Origin: an uncultured Sutterella sp.
GTDB lineage: Bacteria > Pseudomonadota > Gammaproteobacteria > Burkholderiales > Burkholderiaceae_F
Length of the DNA stretch: 64,000 nt
Assembly (NCBI GenBank): GCA_949282745.1
Contig: CASDQM010000038.1
Location: forward strand, 124,001-188,000
Direction of reading: 5' to 3'
Shown here one piece after another: positions 42,867 to 53,240 of the stretch (position 1 is the first letter of the stretch; each line of letters opens with the position of its first letter). A program made the position numbers and the translations under genes. The notes under the pieces were generated by a model. The model saw only the letters and a program-made list of their open reading frames with translations. It made no database searches and was not told the DNA's origin.

Positions 42867-45503
42867 ATGCGCGAGACCTATTCTCCCCAGGCCGTCGAGT
42901 CGGAAGTCCAGGCCCAATGGAAGGCCAAGGACGTCTACCGCGCCGTCGAGCACGCTCTTGACGCCAACGGTCAACCCAAGCCCAAGTTCTATGTCTGCTC
43001 CATGCTGCCCTATCCGAGCGGCAAGCTTCACATGGGACACGTTCGCAACTACACCCTCAACGACGTGATGTACCGCTACTACCGCATGAAGGGGTACAAC
43101 GTCATGACGCCGATGGGGTGGGACGCCTTCGGTCTGCCCGCCGAAAACGCGGCCATCGCCAAGAAGGTCGCTCCGGCCGAATGGACGTACAACAACATCG
43201 CCGACATGAAGGCGCAGATGGAGCCTCTCGGGCTCGCCTTCGACTGGTCGCGTGAAGTCGCCACCTGCAAGCCCGACTACTACCGTTGGAACCAGTGGCT
43301 CTTCCTGAAGATGTACGAAAAGGGCATCGCCTACCGCAAGACCCAGATCGTCAACTGGGACCCGGTCGACAAGACCGTCCTCGCCAACGAACAGGTGATC
43401 GAAGGCCGCGGCTGGCGCTCGGGCGCCGTCGTGGAAAAGCGCGAAATCCCGGGCTACTACCTCGGCATCACGCAGTACGCGCAGGAACTTCTCGACGACA
43501 TCGAAAAGCTCACGGGCTGGCCCGAACAGGTCCGCCGCATGCAGGAACACTGGATCGGCCGCTCCGAAGGCGTGACGCTTTCCTTCCCCTACGAAATCGA
43601 CGGCGAAGAAAAGCTCCTCTCCTGCTACACGACGCGTCCCGACACCCTGATGGGCGTCACCTTCGTCGCGATCGCCGCCGAACATCCGCTCGCGCTTCGC
43701 CTCTCCGAAGGCCGTCCCGACCTTCAGGCCTTCATTGAAGAATGCCGCAAGGGGGGCGTGAGCGAAGCCGACATCGCCACCAAGGAAAAGGAAGGCAAGC
43801 CCACGGGCTTCTTCGTGCGTCACCCGATCACGGGCAAGCCCGTCGAAGTCTACGTCGCCAACTACGTCCTCATGGGCTACGGCGAAGGCGCCGTCATGGG
43901 CGTTCCTTCGCACGACGAACGCGACTTCGCCTTTGCGAAGAAGTACGGCATGCCGATCATTCAGGTCGTGAGCTTTGACGGCAAGGAATACTCGACCGAC
44001 GCCTGGCAGGAATGGTACGGCGAAAAGAGCGACGAATCGAAGCTCGTCAATTCCGGCGAATTCGACGGTCTGGGCTTCCACGCCGCCTGCGACGCCATCG
44101 CCCGCGCGCTCGAAGAAAAGGGTCTCGGCAAGAAGGAAGTGAAGTTCCGTCTGCGCGACTGGGGCATCTCCCGCCAGCGCTACTGGGGCACCCCCATCCC
44201 GATGATCAACTGCCCGAAGTGCGGTCCCGTTCCGGTTCCCTATGAAGACCTCCCGGTCGTTCTGCCGGAAGACCTCGTTCCGGACGGAAGCGGGAATCCC
44301 CTCACGAAGTGCGAATCATTCCTGCACTGCAAGTGCCCGAAGTGCGGCGGCGAAGCCGTTCGCGAAACGGACACGATGGACACCTTCGTCGACAGCTCCT
44401 GGTACTTCCAGCGCTACTGCTCGCCCGACTGCGACACGGCGATGGTCGACTCGCGCAACGACTACTGGATGCCGATGGATCAGTACATCGGCGGCATCGA
44501 ACACGCGGTTCTGCACCTCCTCTACGCCCGCTTCTGGACGAAGGTGATGCGCGACATGGGCCTCGTCAAGTACGACGAACCCTTCACGCGCCTGTTCACG
44601 CAGGGCATGCTCATGGCCGAGTGCTACTACCGCATGGGCGACGACGGCCGCAAGATCTGGTACTACCCCGACGAAGTCGAAGTGCAGTACGACGAAAAGG
44701 GCCGCCCGGTCGGTGCGATCCTCAAGGCCGACGGCCAACCCGTCGTTCTCGGCGGCATCGAAAAGATGTCGAAGTCGAAGAACAACGTCGTCGAACCGCG
44801 CGACATCATCAAGAAGTACGGCGCCGACACGGCCCGCAGCTTCGTGATGTTCGCCGGTCCTCCCGATCAGTCCGCCGCCTGGTCCAATTCCGGCGCCGAA
44901 GGGACCTTCCGCTTCCTGCGCCGCGTCTGGAACTGGGCCTACGCGAACCGCGACGCGGTCCGCGCCGCCGCGAAGACCCTCGAAGGCCTCGCGCTCTCGC
45001 ACGAAGCCAAGGCGCTTCGCCGCGAAGTGCACGCTTCGCTGCGTCAGGCCGAATTCGACTTCGACCGCATGCAGTACAACACGGTCGTCTCGGCCTGCAT
45101 GAAGATCTTCAACGCGCTCGACGCCTTCCATGAAGCGGGTGAAGCCGCCGACGCCGTCCGCGCCGAAGCCGCCTCGATCCTTCTGCGTACGCTCTACCCG
45201 GTCGCTCCGCACATCACGACGGCGATCTGGGGTGAACTCGGCTACGTCGAAACGATCGGCGAACTCATCGACGCGCCCTGGCCCAAGGTCGACGAAGCCG
45301 CCCTCAAGGCCGACGAACTCAAGCTCGTCGTTCAGGTGAACGGGAAGCTGCGCGGTCAGATCACGGTCGACGTCGACGCCGACCGCGAAGCGATCGAAGC
45401 CGCCGCCCTCGCGAACCCCGACGTGCAGAAGTTCACGAACGGCCTCACGGTGCGCAAGATCATCGTGGTGCGCAACAAGCTCGTGAACGTCGTCGCGAAC
45501 TGA
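42867..45503 (+). CDS. leuS: Leucyl-tRNA synthetase
   Basis: An 878-residue class I synthetase that charges tRNA-Leu. The HIGH-type motif is [14 protein letters not shown], the CP1 editing domain includes [12 protein letters not shown], and the KMSKS motif is EKMSKSKNN (about residue 632), followed by the anticodon-binding domain. Length and ends match the family. The ribosome site is weak. In many Burkholderiales it is directly followed by lptE and holA; here two metabolic genes intervene. Confidence 0.97.
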   Translation: MRETYSPQAVESEVQAQWKAKDVYRAVEHALDANGQPKPKFYVCSMLPYPSGKLHMGHVRNYTLNDVMYRYYRMKGYNVMTPMGWDAFGLPAENAAIAKKVAPAEWTYNNIADMKAQMEPLGLAFDWSREVATCKPDYYRWNQWLFLKMYEKGIAYRKTQIVNWDPVDKTVLANEQVIEGRGWRSGAVVEKREIPGYYLGITQYAQELLDDIEKLTGWPEQVRRMQEHWIGRSEGVTLSFPYEIDGEEKLLSCYTTRPDTLMGVTFVAIAAEHPLALRLSEGRPDLQAFIEECRKGGVSEADIATKEKEGKPTGFFVRHPITGKPVEVYVANYVLMGYGEGAVMGVPSHDERDFAFAKKYGMPIIQVVSFDGKEYSTDAWQEWYGEKSDESKLVNSGEFDGLGFHAACDAIARALEEKGLGKKEVKFRLRDWGISRQRYWGTPIPMINCPKCGPVPVPYEDLPVVLPEDLVPDGSGNPLTKCESFLHCKCPKCGGEAVRETDTMDTFVDSSWYFQRYCSPDCDTAMVDSRNDYWMPMDQYIGGIEHAVLHLLYARFWTKVMRDMGLVKYDEPFTRLFTQGMLMAECYYRMGDDGRKIWYYPDEVEVQYDEKGRPVGAILKADGQPVVLGGIEKMSKSKNNVVEPRDIIKKYGADTARSFVMFAGPPDQSAAWSNSGAEGTFRFLRRVWNWAYANRDAVRAAAKTLEGLALSHEAKALRREVHASLRQAEFDFDRMQYNTVVSACMKIFNALDAFHEAGEAADAVRAEAASILLRTLYPVAPHITTAIWGELGYVETIGELIDAPWPKVDEAALKADELKLVVQVNGKLRGQITVDVDADREAIEAAALANPDVQKFTNGLTVRKIIVVRNKLVNVVAN

Positions 45504-45523
45504 CGACCTTCGCGTTCCGCTTT

Positions 45524-45566
45524 GGCCCGACCTTCCCGCCCGGGGAAGGCCGGGCCTTTCTTTTTC
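45524..45566 (+). terminator. Terminator downstream of leuS
   Basis: GGCCCGACCTTCCC-loop-GGGAAGGCCGGGCC followed by TTTCTTTTTC. Confidence 0.88.
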
Positions 45567-45715
45567 TTCCTCTCTCCCGCGAGGATTCTGCGCATTTTCT
45601 GACGGCTTCCAAGCGCTCTAGGGAAAAGGCCCCAAGGGATCGATTCTCTTCGGCACTACACTCAAATGACGGGGTGCTTCCGCCCCGCACGAAAAATCGA
45701 CAAGAGGAGAAGCCC

Positions 45716-46786
45716 ATGCGCTACACAGCCCGTCAAATCGAAGACGCCGCCCGACACTTTCTCACCGCCTCGGGAAGCGACGAATACGAAGCCGACATCG
45801 TCGCGCGCCACATGCTCGAAGCAAACCTGCGCGGCCACGACAGCCACGGCATCGGCATGACCGCCATGTACGCGGACTACCTCAAGAAGGGACAGCTGAA
45901 GCCCAACACCCCGCCCACGATCGAACAGGACCGCGGCGCCGTGCTGCAGTTCAACGGCAACCTCGGCTACGGCCAGCGCGCGGGCTACGAAGCGACGAAG
46001 ATCGCGATCGAACGCGCCAAGGAAACGGGCGTGTGCCTCTACACGATCAAGCATTCCTGCCACTTGGGCCGCATCGGCACCTACGGCGAACAGGCGGCCG
46101 CGGCCGGCATGGTGAGCATCCACTTCGTCAACATCAACCAGTACGACCCGCTCGTTGCGCCTTACTGCGGCTCGGCCGCGCGCTTCGGCACGAATCCCTT
46201 CTGCTGCGCCATGCCCGCGACCGACAAGCACGGTCCCTTCATCCTCGACTTCGCCACCTCGATCGTCGCGATGGGGAAGACCCGCGTCGCCTATCTCGCG
46301 AAGAAACCCTTTGACGAACCCGTGATGCTCACGACCGAAGGCGTTCCGACGACGGATCCCTCCGTCATGTGGCACCAGCCCCGCGGCGCCCTCATGGCCT
46401 TTGCCAAGCACAAGGGCTCCGGTCTTGCCTTCGCCTGCGAACTCATGGCGGGCCTTCTGAGCGGCGGCGGCACGATTCAGCCGGGTCACTCGCGCGACGG
46501 CTCGATCGTCAACAACATGACGGCCTTCGTGATCGATCCCGCGGTCCTAACCGACATGGACTTCCTCAAGAACGAAATGGACGCCATGATCGACTACGTG
46601 AAGTCGTCTCCGGCACCCGATCCGGTGAACAACCCCGTTTTGTCGCCGGGCGAACCCGAACGCATGCGCCGCGAAGACCGTCTCGCACACGGCGTCGAAA
46701 TTTCGGAAGGCGAAGCGCTCGCCATCCGCCGCGCGGCCGAAGGCTTCGGCGTCCCCGAAGAACACCTCCTTCCGATGCCCAGCTGA
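45716..46786 (+). CDS. Malate/L-lactate dehydrogenase family oxidoreductase (Ldh2/YlbC type)
   Basis: A 356-residue NAD(P)-dependent oxidoreductase of the LDH2/MDG2 family, which reduces or oxidises 2-oxo/2-hydroxy acids and has a fold unrelated to classical LDH. Family features seen: LRGHDSHGIGM, the cofactor region KHSCHLGRIGTYGEQAA, RFGTNPFCCAMPA, and HKGSGLAFACELMAGLLSGG. Substrate could be malate, lactate, ureidoglycolate or a delta-1-piperideine-type cyclic imine. AGAGGAGA lies 5 nt before ATG 45716. It converges with an aminotransferase, and the pair may work in the same amino-acid or oxo-acid route. Confidence 0.88.
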   Translation: MRYTARQIEDAARHFLTASGSDEYEADIVARHMLEANLRGHDSHGIGMTAMYADYLKKGQLKPNTPPTIEQDRGAVLQFNGNLGYGQRAGYEATKIAIERAKETGVCLYTIKHSCHLGRIGTYGEQAAAAGMVSIHFVNINQYDPLVAPYCGSAARFGTNPFCCAMPATDKHGPFILDFATSIVAMGKTRVAYLAKKPFDEPVMLTTEGVPTTDPSVMWHQPRGALMAFAKHKGSGLAFACELMAGLLSGGGTIQPGHSRDGSIVNNMTAFVIDPAVLTDMDFLKNEMDAMIDYVKSSPAPDPVNNPVLSPGEPERMRREDRLAHGVEISEGEALAIRRAAEGFGVPEEHLLPMPS

Positions 46787-46810
46787 TCAGAACGACCTTT
46801 CGCACCTTGT

Positions 46811-46832
46811 CGGGCGGCCTTCGGGCCGCCCG
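46811..46832 (+). terminator. Hairpin downstream of the Ldh2-type gene
   Basis: CGGGCGGCC-TTCG-GGCCGCCCG, a perfect 9-bp stem with a stable tetraloop, followed by ATGCGTTTTGG. Confidence 0.65.
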
Positions 46833-46861
46833 ATGCGTTTTGGCGTCTCCGGATACCGAAA

Positions 46862-46892
46862 GGCCCCGAAGGGCTGAAAGCCGTTTCGGGGC
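46862..46892 (-). terminator. Terminator downstream of the aminotransferase
   Basis: On the minus strand GGCCCCGAA...TTCGGGGCC then TTTCGG, about 24 bp after the stop codon. Confidence 0.65.
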
Positions 46893-46915
46893 CCGGAGAA
46901 GGAAGTCGGAAAGAA

Positions 46916-48133
46916 TCAGAGACCGAGTTCGGCCTTGAGCGCCTTCGCGATCGATTCGACGCCGGCGCGGATCTTGTCGACCGGGACCGTGACGAAGGAG
47001 AGACGCGCTTCATTGTGGCGCGGTTCGGTCGCGTAGAAGGCGAAGCCCGGCACGTAGCCGACGGGGACGTCCGAGGCGAGGACCTTCTTCATGAGTTCGG
47101 CCGCGTCGACCTGCTTCGGGAAAGTCACCCAGATGAACATGCCGCCCGTGGGCTTCGTCCACGTGAGTTCGGGGTGCTTCGGCATGAATTCCTCGAGCGC
47201 GTCGAGCATGGCCTTGGCCTGTTCGGCGTAGAGGGCGCGGGTGCCCGGCATGTGGTTTTCCATCAAGCCGCCCTTCAGGACTTCGGCCGTGATGAGCTGC
47301 GTGAAGGTGGAGGTGTGAAGGTCGACGGACTGCTTCATTTCTACGAGCGCGTCGATCACGTGCTTCGGGGCGACGATGTAGCCCAGGCGGAAGCCCGGGG
47401 CGAGCACCTTCGACATCGAGCTCATGCGGATCGTGCGTTCGGGCGCGATGGCGCGAAGCGAGATCGGGGGACGTTCGCCGAAGTAGATTTCCCCGTAGGG
47501 ATCGTCTTCGAGGAGCCAGAAGTCGTATTCGCGGGCCTTTTCGCAGAGCTTGCGGCGGCGTTCCTCGCTGATCGTGCGGCCCGACGGATTCTGGAAGGTC
47601 GGCATCACGTACGCAAAGCGCGCGCCGCGGCATTCTTCGCCGAGCCAGTCGGGGTTGAGCCCCTCGTCGTCGGTCTTCATTTCGACGTATTCGGGGAAGC
47701 AGAAGTTGAAGGCGCCGAGCGCACCCATGTAGGTCGGGCTTTCGACGAGCATCTTGCTGCCTTCGTCGAGGAAGAGGCGCGCGATCATGTCGAGGCCCTG
47801 CTGCGAGCCCGAGGTGATGAGGACTTCGTCGACCGTGGTCGGAACGCCGCGCTTCGTTTCCTGTTCGGCGATCGCTTCGCGCAGTTCCTTCACGCCCGGG
47901 GCGGCGGAGTACTGCAGGGCGACGGCGCCCTTTTCATCGAGAACCTTGCAGGCCGCGGCCTTCACCGCTTCGATCGGGAAGCGCTTCGGGCTCGGCAGAC
48001 CGCCCGCGAAGCTGATCACTTCCGGACGCGCGGCGAGCGAAAGAATGTCCGTGATGACGGACGCGCCCTTGGGGCGGCCGACTTTACTGTAGTGGGGTGT
48101 CGGGCACGTTTGCTTGCAGCATTCTTTCGTCAT
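46916..48133 (-). CDS. PLP-dependent aminotransferase, 2-aminoadipate (LysN) type
   Basis: A 405-residue class I/II aminotransferase of fold type I. Landmarks: ISFAGGLPSPKRFP, LITSGSQQGLDMIARLFLDEG, VMPTFQNPSGRTISEERR, LLEDDPYGEIYF, the PLP lysine in SSMSKVLAPGFRLGYI, and RLSFVTVP. The GGLP and FQNPSG motifs are typical of 2-aminoadipate and related broad-range transaminases. ATG 48133 is chosen; homology begins about 15 residues later, and the first residues include three Cys. It converges with the Ldh2-type gene and diverges from lptE. Confidence 0.88.
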   Translation of the reverse strand: MTKECCKQTCPTPHYSKVGRPKGASVITDILSLAARPEVISFAGGLPSPKRFPIEAVKAAACKVLDEKGAVALQYSAAPGVKELREAIAEQETKRGVPTTVDEVLITSGSQQGLDMIARLFLDEGSKMLVESPTYMGALGAFNFCFPEYVEMKTDDEGLNPDWLGEECRGARFAYVMPTFQNPSGRTISEERRRKLCEKAREYDFWLLEDDPYGEIYFGERPPISLRAIAPERTIRMSSMSKVLAPGFRLGYIVAPKHVIDALVEMKQSVDLHTSTFTQLITAEVLKGGLMENHMPGTRALYAEQAKAMLDALEEFMPKHPELTWTKPTGGMFIWVTFPKQVDAAELMKKVLASDVPVGYVPGFAFYATEPRHNEARLSFVTVPVDKIRAGVESIAKALKAELGL

Positions 48134-48422
48134 GATCAACTTGACTCCGTAAAAAAGATTTTTTGGTCCGGTGTTTTTTGTACTTCGCAGGGAATTTCTT
48201 CGGTGCGTTGGTACATAGTAGCTCAGCGCTCGCTTTCGTTTTCGGCGCAAAAAATCTTCTTTTGCGCATTTTGACTTCTGCTCACATCCGCTATGGAGTT
48301 CGCCGTAGGAGCTTTTGCGTAGTCGCTCGGGCGGCGTCCCGAAAGCCCGGGTCCCTCCTCTCGAGCGAAGGCGAGAAAAACGCTACAATGTCGACTCTTC
48401 TGAGCTCAAGGTTTTATCCCCC

Positions 48423-48938
48423 ATGGCACGTTATTCGCGCAGAGACGCCGCCCTCATGCTCGCGGGTCTCCCTCTTCTTCTCACGGGCTGCGGCTTTCGC
48501 CTTCGCGGGCGCTTCGACGCCCCGTTCGCCACGCTCTACCTGCAGATGCCCGTCAACACGAGCCTCTCGAACAAGCTTCGCCGCGCGATCACCGCGGGCT
48601 CCGACGTGGTGATCGTCGATCATCCCAACGAAGCCGACGCCGTGCTCGAACTTCTGCGCGAGGAACGCGACCGCGAGATCCTCTCGATCAACGACATGGG
48701 TCAGGCCCGCGAATACGAGCTCACGCTCACGCTCGAATTCCGCATCACCGCGCCCGAAGGCTTCGAGTGGCTCGAGGCGACCCGTCTTTCGACGACGCGC
48801 GACATCAGCTACAACGAAAGCGAATTCCTTTCGCGCGAAAAGGAAGAAAACGTTCTCTACGACGACATGGAGAGCGACCTCATCAATCAGCTCGTCCGCT
48901 ACATCGAAGCCGTCAAGCCCCGCGATTCGGCCTTCTGA
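48423..48938 (+). CDS. lptE: LPS-assembly lipoprotein LptE
   Basis: A 171-residue outer-membrane lipoprotein that plugs the LptD barrel and helps insert lipopolysaccharide. It has a signal with lipobox LLTGC (Cys23), then GFRLRGRFDAPFATLYL, the family's opening strand, and a C-terminal LYDDMESDLINQLVRYIEAV helix. ATG 48423 gives a normal-length signal sequence. It is followed by holA, as in other betaproteobacteria. Confidence 0.93.
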   Translation: MARYSRRDAALMLAGLPLLLTGCGFRLRGRFDAPFATLYLQMPVNTSLSNKLRRAITAGSDVVIVDHPNEADAVLELLREERDREILSINDMGQAREYELTLTLEFRITAPEGFEWLEATRLSTTRDISYNESEFLSREKEENVLYDDMESDLINQLVRYIEAVKPRDSAF

Positions 48939-49072
48939 CGGCGGGCTTCCTTCGCCGACGAAGGAGACTTTCCTTTCCGGGCGCCTTCGCCTCCCCTTCC
49001 GGAGGGTGAAGCGGGGCGCCGATTCTTCATCAGTCCTTGCGGGCGCCTTCGGGCGCCGCTCTTTCAACGCCG

Positions 49073-50077
49073 ATGCCGGTCGACCAAAAAAACATCGAAT
49101 CCTACCTGGAGGGCGCCGCCCGCGCCGAGCGGTTTGATCCCTACTGGCTCGTGACGGGAAACGACGAGTTTCTCATGCTCGAGACCGGGGACAAGATCCG
49201 CGCCGCGGCCTTCGCCGCGGGGCACACCGAGCGCATCGTGCTCGAGCTCGGCGCGAAGTCCGACTGGACGACGCTCGTCGAAGCGGCGACGAGCTACGGG
49301 ATGTTCGACGACAAGAAGATCGTCGAGGTGCGCCTTGCCGGTGCGCCGGGCCTGAAGGGCGGTCCCGTCCTGAAGGACCTTCTCTCGCGCGTCTACGACG
49401 GCGTCTCGGTCGTCTTCTTCGTGCCGACCCCCGACTGGTCGGCCGCGAAGGCCCCCTGGTGGACGGAACTCAAGAAGCAGTCGACCGTGGTGGAATGCAA
49501 TACGCCCGAGCGGCGCGACCTTCCCGCTTGGCTTGCGGCGCGTCTCGCGCGCCACGGACAGTCGGCCTCCCCCGACACGCTCGAATCCTTCTCCGACCTC
49601 GTCGAAGGGAACCTCTTTGCGGCGCATCAGGAAGTCGAAAAGCTCGCGCTTCTCTACCCCGCGCGCGAACTCACGAAGGAAGAGGTCGAATCGGCCGTTC
49701 TCAACGCCTCGCACTTCGAGACGGCGGCGCTTCTCTCGGCCATCTGCACGGGCGAGCCCGCCCGCGCGGCGCGCATCGTCGACGCGCTCGAAGCGCAGGC
49801 GGAACCCCTCGTTCCGATCCTCACTTTTCTTTCCATGCAAATCCGCACGCTCATCAAACTGCGAAGCGGGTATGATCGGAGGATCACATACGTCAAGGGT
49901 GTCTTTCCGACGCCGGAACTTCAGCGCGGCGCCAAGCGCCTCAGCGTAAAGCGTCTCTCCGCAGCGCTTGACGTCTGTGCCGACATCGACCGTCTGATCA
50001 AGGGCCTCCCCGTGCGGGACCGGGACTCCGACCCGTGGGTGGAACTGAAGAGCGTCGCGCTCTTTCTCGCCCGCTGA
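49073..50077 (+). CDS. holA: DNA polymerase III delta subunit
   Basis: A 334-residue clamp-loader subunit that opens the beta clamp. It begins PYWLVTGNDEFLMLETGDKIR, has VRLAGAPGLKGG and the DLVEGNLFAAHQEVEKLALLY segment typical of HolA, and ends in the helical collar domain. The start at 49073 (MPVDQKNIESYL) fits the family; a start at 49037 would add 12 residues. The gap to lptE (134 bp) contains a GCGGGCGCC-TTCG-GGCGCCGC hairpin. Confidence 0.93.
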   Translation: MPVDQKNIESYLEGAARAERFDPYWLVTGNDEFLMLETGDKIRAAAFAAGHTERIVLELGAKSDWTTLVEAATSYGMFDDKKIVEVRLAGAPGLKGGPVLKDLLSRVYDGVSVVFFVPTPDWSAAKAPWWTELKKQSTVVECNTPERRDLPAWLAARLARHGQSASPDTLESFSDLVEGNLFAAHQEVEKLALLYPARELTKEEVESAVLNASHFETAALLSAICTGEPARAARIVDALEAQAEPLVPILTFLSMQIRTLIKLRSGYDRRITYVKGVFPTPELQRGAKRLSVKRLSAALDVCADIDRLIKGLPVRDRDSDPWVELKSVALFLAR

Positions 50078-50134
50078 TTCGCGGCCTTTTCGACGTCCGT
50101 CCTTCGGGCGCCGCTTCACTCTTCGAGCACTGTC

Positions 50135-51406
50135 ATGACCACCCCTCAGGAAATCGTCCGTCAACTCGCCGCGGCCGCGCGCACCGCTTCGCATGCACTG
50201 GCCGCCAGCTCCACGGCCGCGCGCAACGAAGCGCTCATGCGGCTCGCCGACCGCATCGAACGGGACGCCGCGGAAATTCTCAGCGTCAACGCCCGCGACG
50301 TGGAAGCCGCCCGCATCGCCCGGCGCGACGAAGCCTTCCTCGACCGACTCGCCCTCACGGAAAAAACGATCGCCTCGATGGCGGCGGGCTGCCGTCAGAT
50401 CGCGGCGCTTCCCGATCCGATCGGCCGCATGGAAAACCTCGTGCCCCAGCCTTCGGGCATCGTCGTGGGCCGCATGAGCGTGCCGCTCGGCGTCCTCGCC
50501 ATGATCTACGAAGCGCGCCCGAACGTCACGGTCGACGCGGCGGCGCTCGCCGTCAAGTCCGGAAACGCCATTCTGCTTCGCGGCGGCACCGAGGCCCTCG
50601 GAACGAATCTTCTCCTCGCCTCTTTTGTTCGCGACGCCCTCGCGGAAGCGAAGCTCCCGCCCGAGAGCGTGCAGATGCTCGAGAGCGGCGACCGCGAACT
50701 CGTGGGCGCCCTCATTCGCGCCAAGGGCGACGTCGACGTCCTCATTCCGCGCGGCGGCAAGAGCCTCATCGCCCGACTCGCCGAGGAGGCGACCGTCCCG
50801 ATGATCAAGCACCTCGAAGGGATCTGCCACACCTACGTGGACGACCCGTGCGACCTCGAGATGGCCGTGCGCGTCACGGACAACGCCAAGACCCAGCGCT
50901 ACGCCCCCTGCAACGCGACGGAAACGCTCCTCGTGCACCGCGGCGTCGCCTTTGATTTCCTCCCGGAAATCGCCCGGATTTTCCACGACAAGAACGTCGA
51001 AATGCGCTGCGACGGTCTTTCGCGCCGCATCGTCGAGGGCGCGGGCTTCTCCGCCATCGACGCGACCGAAGAGGACTGGGTGACCGAATACGGCGCCCCG
51101 ATCATTTCGATCAAGACGGTCGAATCGCTCGACGAAGCGATCCGATTCATCAACGAGCACGGCTCGCACCACACCGACGCGATCCTCACGACGGACCACC
51201 GTCATGCCGAACGCTTCCTGCGCGAAGTCGACTCCTCCTCCGTCATGGTCAACGCCTCGACGCGCTTTGCCGACGGGTTCGAGTACGGACTCGGCGCCGA
51301 AATCGGCATTTCGACCGACAAGCTCCATGCCCGCGGTCCCGTGGGACTCGAGGGGCTCACGAGCCGCAAGTTCATCGTTCTCGGACACGGCGAAGGACGC
51401 CGCTGA
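50135..51406 (+). CDS. proA: Gamma-glutamyl phosphate reductase
   Basis: A 423-residue enzyme of proline synthesis that reduces gamma-glutamyl phosphate to glutamate semialdehyde with NADPH. Landmarks: [47 protein letters not shown], the catalytic Cys in [14 protein letters not shown], and [28 protein letters not shown] at the end. It lies 57 bp after holA. proC, the last step of the pathway, is also in this window at 62532, but proB is not. Confidence 0.97.
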   Translation: MTTPQEIVRQLAAAARTASHALAASSTAARNEALMRLADRIERDAAEILSVNARDVEAARIARRDEAFLDRLALTEKTIASMAAGCRQIAALPDPIGRMENLVPQPSGIVVGRMSVPLGVLAMIYEARPNVTVDAAALAVKSGNAILLRGGTEALGTNLLLASFVRDALAEAKLPPESVQMLESGDRELVGALIRAKGDVDVLIPRGGKSLIARLAEEATVPMIKHLEGICHTYVDDPCDLEMAVRVTDNAKTQRYAPCNATETLLVHRGVAFDFLPEIARIFHDKNVEMRCDGLSRRIVEGAGFSAIDATEEDWVTEYGAPIISIKTVESLDEAIRFINEHGSHHTDAILTTDHRHAERFLREVDSSSVMVNASTRFADGFEYGLGAEIGISTDKLHARGPVGLEGLTSRKFIVLGHGEGRR

Positions 51407-51432
51407 TCCCTTTCAACCTTTTCGATTCCGAC

Positions 51433-52629
51433 ATGGCCCTTTCCTACTACGCCGTCTCGCCTTACGGCCTTGAAACGCTGCTTGCCGACGAACTGCACCG
51501 TCTCGGCGCCCAACGCATCCATCCGCAAAAGGGTGGCGTCCTCTTCGAGGGCGACGCCGCCCTCGGCATGGCCGCCTGTCTTCACTCGCGCCTTGCGAGC
51601 CGGATTCTCCTGCGCGTCGCGCACGGGAAGTACTGGGACAGCCGCGACATCTACAAAATGGCGCTCGAGACGCCGTGGGAGAAGTGGTTCGGTCCCGACC
51701 ACACGATCCGCGTGTCCGCGAACGCCCAGCGCTGCCCCCTGGAGAGCATCGACTTCGCGGTACTGCGCATCAAGGACGCGGTCTGCGACCGCTTCCGCGA
51801 AATGGCGGGGCGCCGTCCGAGCGTCGAGCGTCATTCGCCCGACGTGCGCATTGCGGCCTTTCTCACCTACGACACGGTGACCTTCTACCTTGACCTGGCG
51901 GGCGAAGCCCTCTTCAAGCGCGGCTGGCGTCTCACGCACGGCGAAGCCCCCTTGAAGGAAAACCTCGCCGCGGGGCTTCTGATGCTCTCGGGGTGGACTC
52001 CTGAAAAGCCCCTGATCGACCCCTTCTGCGGGTCGGGCACGATCGCGATCGAGGCCGCGCACATGGCCCTGAACGTTCCGCCGGGACTCAACCGCCGCTT
52101 TGCCTTTGAAAAGCTCACGGGCTTCGGCGGAGACCTTTGGGACGAAATGCTCGAGGACGCCCGCGCGGGCGTGAACCGCCACGCCAAGGTGACGCTTCGC
52201 GCCTCCGACATCTCGTCGCTCGTCGTGGAAAAGGCCGAGGAAAACGCCCGCCGCGCGGGGCTCGAAGCCCTTCTTACCGACGGCCGTCTTACGTTTACGC
52301 AGGGCGACGCCCGTGAAGCGGCGCCCGAAGAAGGCCTGGCTCCGGGGCTCGTCATCGCGAATCCCCCCTACGGCGAACAGTCGAATCCGAAGAGCGCCTC
52401 GATCCGTTCGATGATGAAGGACGTCGCCGACCGTCTCAAGGCCGTCTTCCCCGGCTGGACCGCCTGGCTTCTCACGTCCGACCGCGAACTTCCGCGCCAG
52501 ATGCGCTTGAAGGAAAGCCGCAAGATCGTGCTCTTCAACGGGCCGCTCGAATGCCGCTTCTTCCGCTTCGACATGGTGGCGGGAAGCAACCGCGGCAAGC
52601 CCGCCGACAAGGTCAAGACGGAAGGCTGA
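51433..52629 (+). CDS. THUMP-domain 23S rRNA guanine-N2 methyltransferase, RlmL-type
   Basis: A 398-residue SAM-dependent RNA methyltransferase. The N-terminal THUMP domain (about 1-155, YYAVSPYGLETLLADEL) binds RNA; the Rossmann domain has PLIDPFCGSGTIAIEAA (SAM site) and the catalytic NPPYGEQ. It matches the N-terminal half of E. coli RlmL (m2G2445), but lacks the second RlmK half, as usual outside the gammaproteobacteria. It lies 26 bp after proA and ends at a strong terminator. Confidence 0.9.
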   Translation: MALSYYAVSPYGLETLLADELHRLGAQRIHPQKGGVLFEGDAALGMAACLHSRLASRILLRVAHGKYWDSRDIYKMALETPWEKWFGPDHTIRVSANAQRCPLESIDFAVLRIKDAVCDRFREMAGRRPSVERHSPDVRIAAFLTYDTVTFYLDLAGEALFKRGWRLTHGEAPLKENLAAGLLMLSGWTPEKPLIDPFCGSGTIAIEAAHMALNVPPGLNRRFAFEKLTGFGGDLWDEMLEDARAGVNRHAKVTLRASDISSLVVEKAEENARRAGLEALLTDGRLTFTQGDAREAAPEEGLAPGLVIANPPYGEQSNPKSASIRSMMKDVADRLKAVFPGWTAWLLTSDRELPRQMRLKESRKIVLFNGPLECRFFRFDMVAGSNRGKPADKVKTEG

Positions 52630-52655
52630 CCAGGCTTCTTCTCAAACCAAAAATC

Positions 52656-52690
52656 AGGGCGGCGTCCCGATGGGGCGTCGCCCTTCTTTT
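52656..52690. terminator. Bidirectional terminator after the RNA methyltransferase
   Basis: AGGGCGGCG...CGTCGCCCT then TCTTTT on the plus strand; on the minus strand the same stem is followed by GATTTTTGG. Both flanking genes converge on it. Confidence 0.85.
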
Positions 52691-52710
52691 GCGCCCCGTT
52701 CAGGGGACGA

Positions 52711-53067
52711 TCATTTCGCGCGCTCGAGGACCCGCTCGGCGCCGTCGGCGCGGCGAAGCCTGAGCACCTCGCCTGCTTCGAGCACCGTCCACTCGTCGCG
52801 GTACTCGATCGTCTGGCCGTTGCCGAGGCTCTTTCCTTCGAGAATCAGGCGGTCCCCTTCGCGCTTCCAGCGCTCGGTCGTGAGCGTCGCCATGTTGACG
52901 GAGGAGGCGCTGCCGTCCGCTTCGAGTCGAAAACCCTGCACTTTGCCGGGCATCCCCGGGATCGGTTCGACCCAGGTGCCCGCCACGGGGTCGGAAGTTG
53001 TCGTGCAGGCCGAGAGAAGCATGGCGGCGCAGAGGGCGCCCGAAGCGAAGAGAGGAAGGCGTAGCAT
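52711..53067 (-). CDS. Lipocalin-like lipoprotein, unknown function
   Basis: A 118-residue protein with lipobox LLSAC (Cys21). The mature part GTWVEPIPG...GFRLEADGSASSVNMATLTTERWKREGDRLILEGKSLGNG has the strand pattern of small lipocalin-like proteins found in several gut bacteria (a GTW opening strand, then short strands with DG and GD turns). Probably in the outer membrane facing the periplasm. Function unknown. It stands alone between two terminators. Confidence 0.8.
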   Translation of the reverse strand: MLRLPLFASGALCAAMLLSACTTTSDPVAGTWVEPIPGMPGKVQGFRLEADGSASSVNMATLTTERWKREGDRLILEGKSLGNGQTIEYRDEWTVLEAGEVLRLRRADGAERVLERAK

Positions 53068-53169
53068 GGAAAGTCCTTTCGGGAGAGGTGATGACGAAAC
53101 CTTCCCTCACTCTCGCCGATTTTCCGCGGACGCGCAAGAAGCCGGAGTGCGGGAGAAAACCGCGGAAAC

Positions 53170-53211
53170 AAAAAAACCCGTTTTCCGCCGGAAAACCGGA
53201 CGGGAAACGGG
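53170..53211 (-). terminator. Terminator of the rpsP-rimM-trmD-rplS operon
   Basis: On the minus strand CCCGTTT-CCG-CCGG-TTTT-CCGG-CGG-AAACGGG then seven T, about 30 bp after the rplS stop. Confidence 0.9.
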
Positions 53212-53240
53212 CTTCTTGTCGGCTGTCGCCAAGACGCGGA

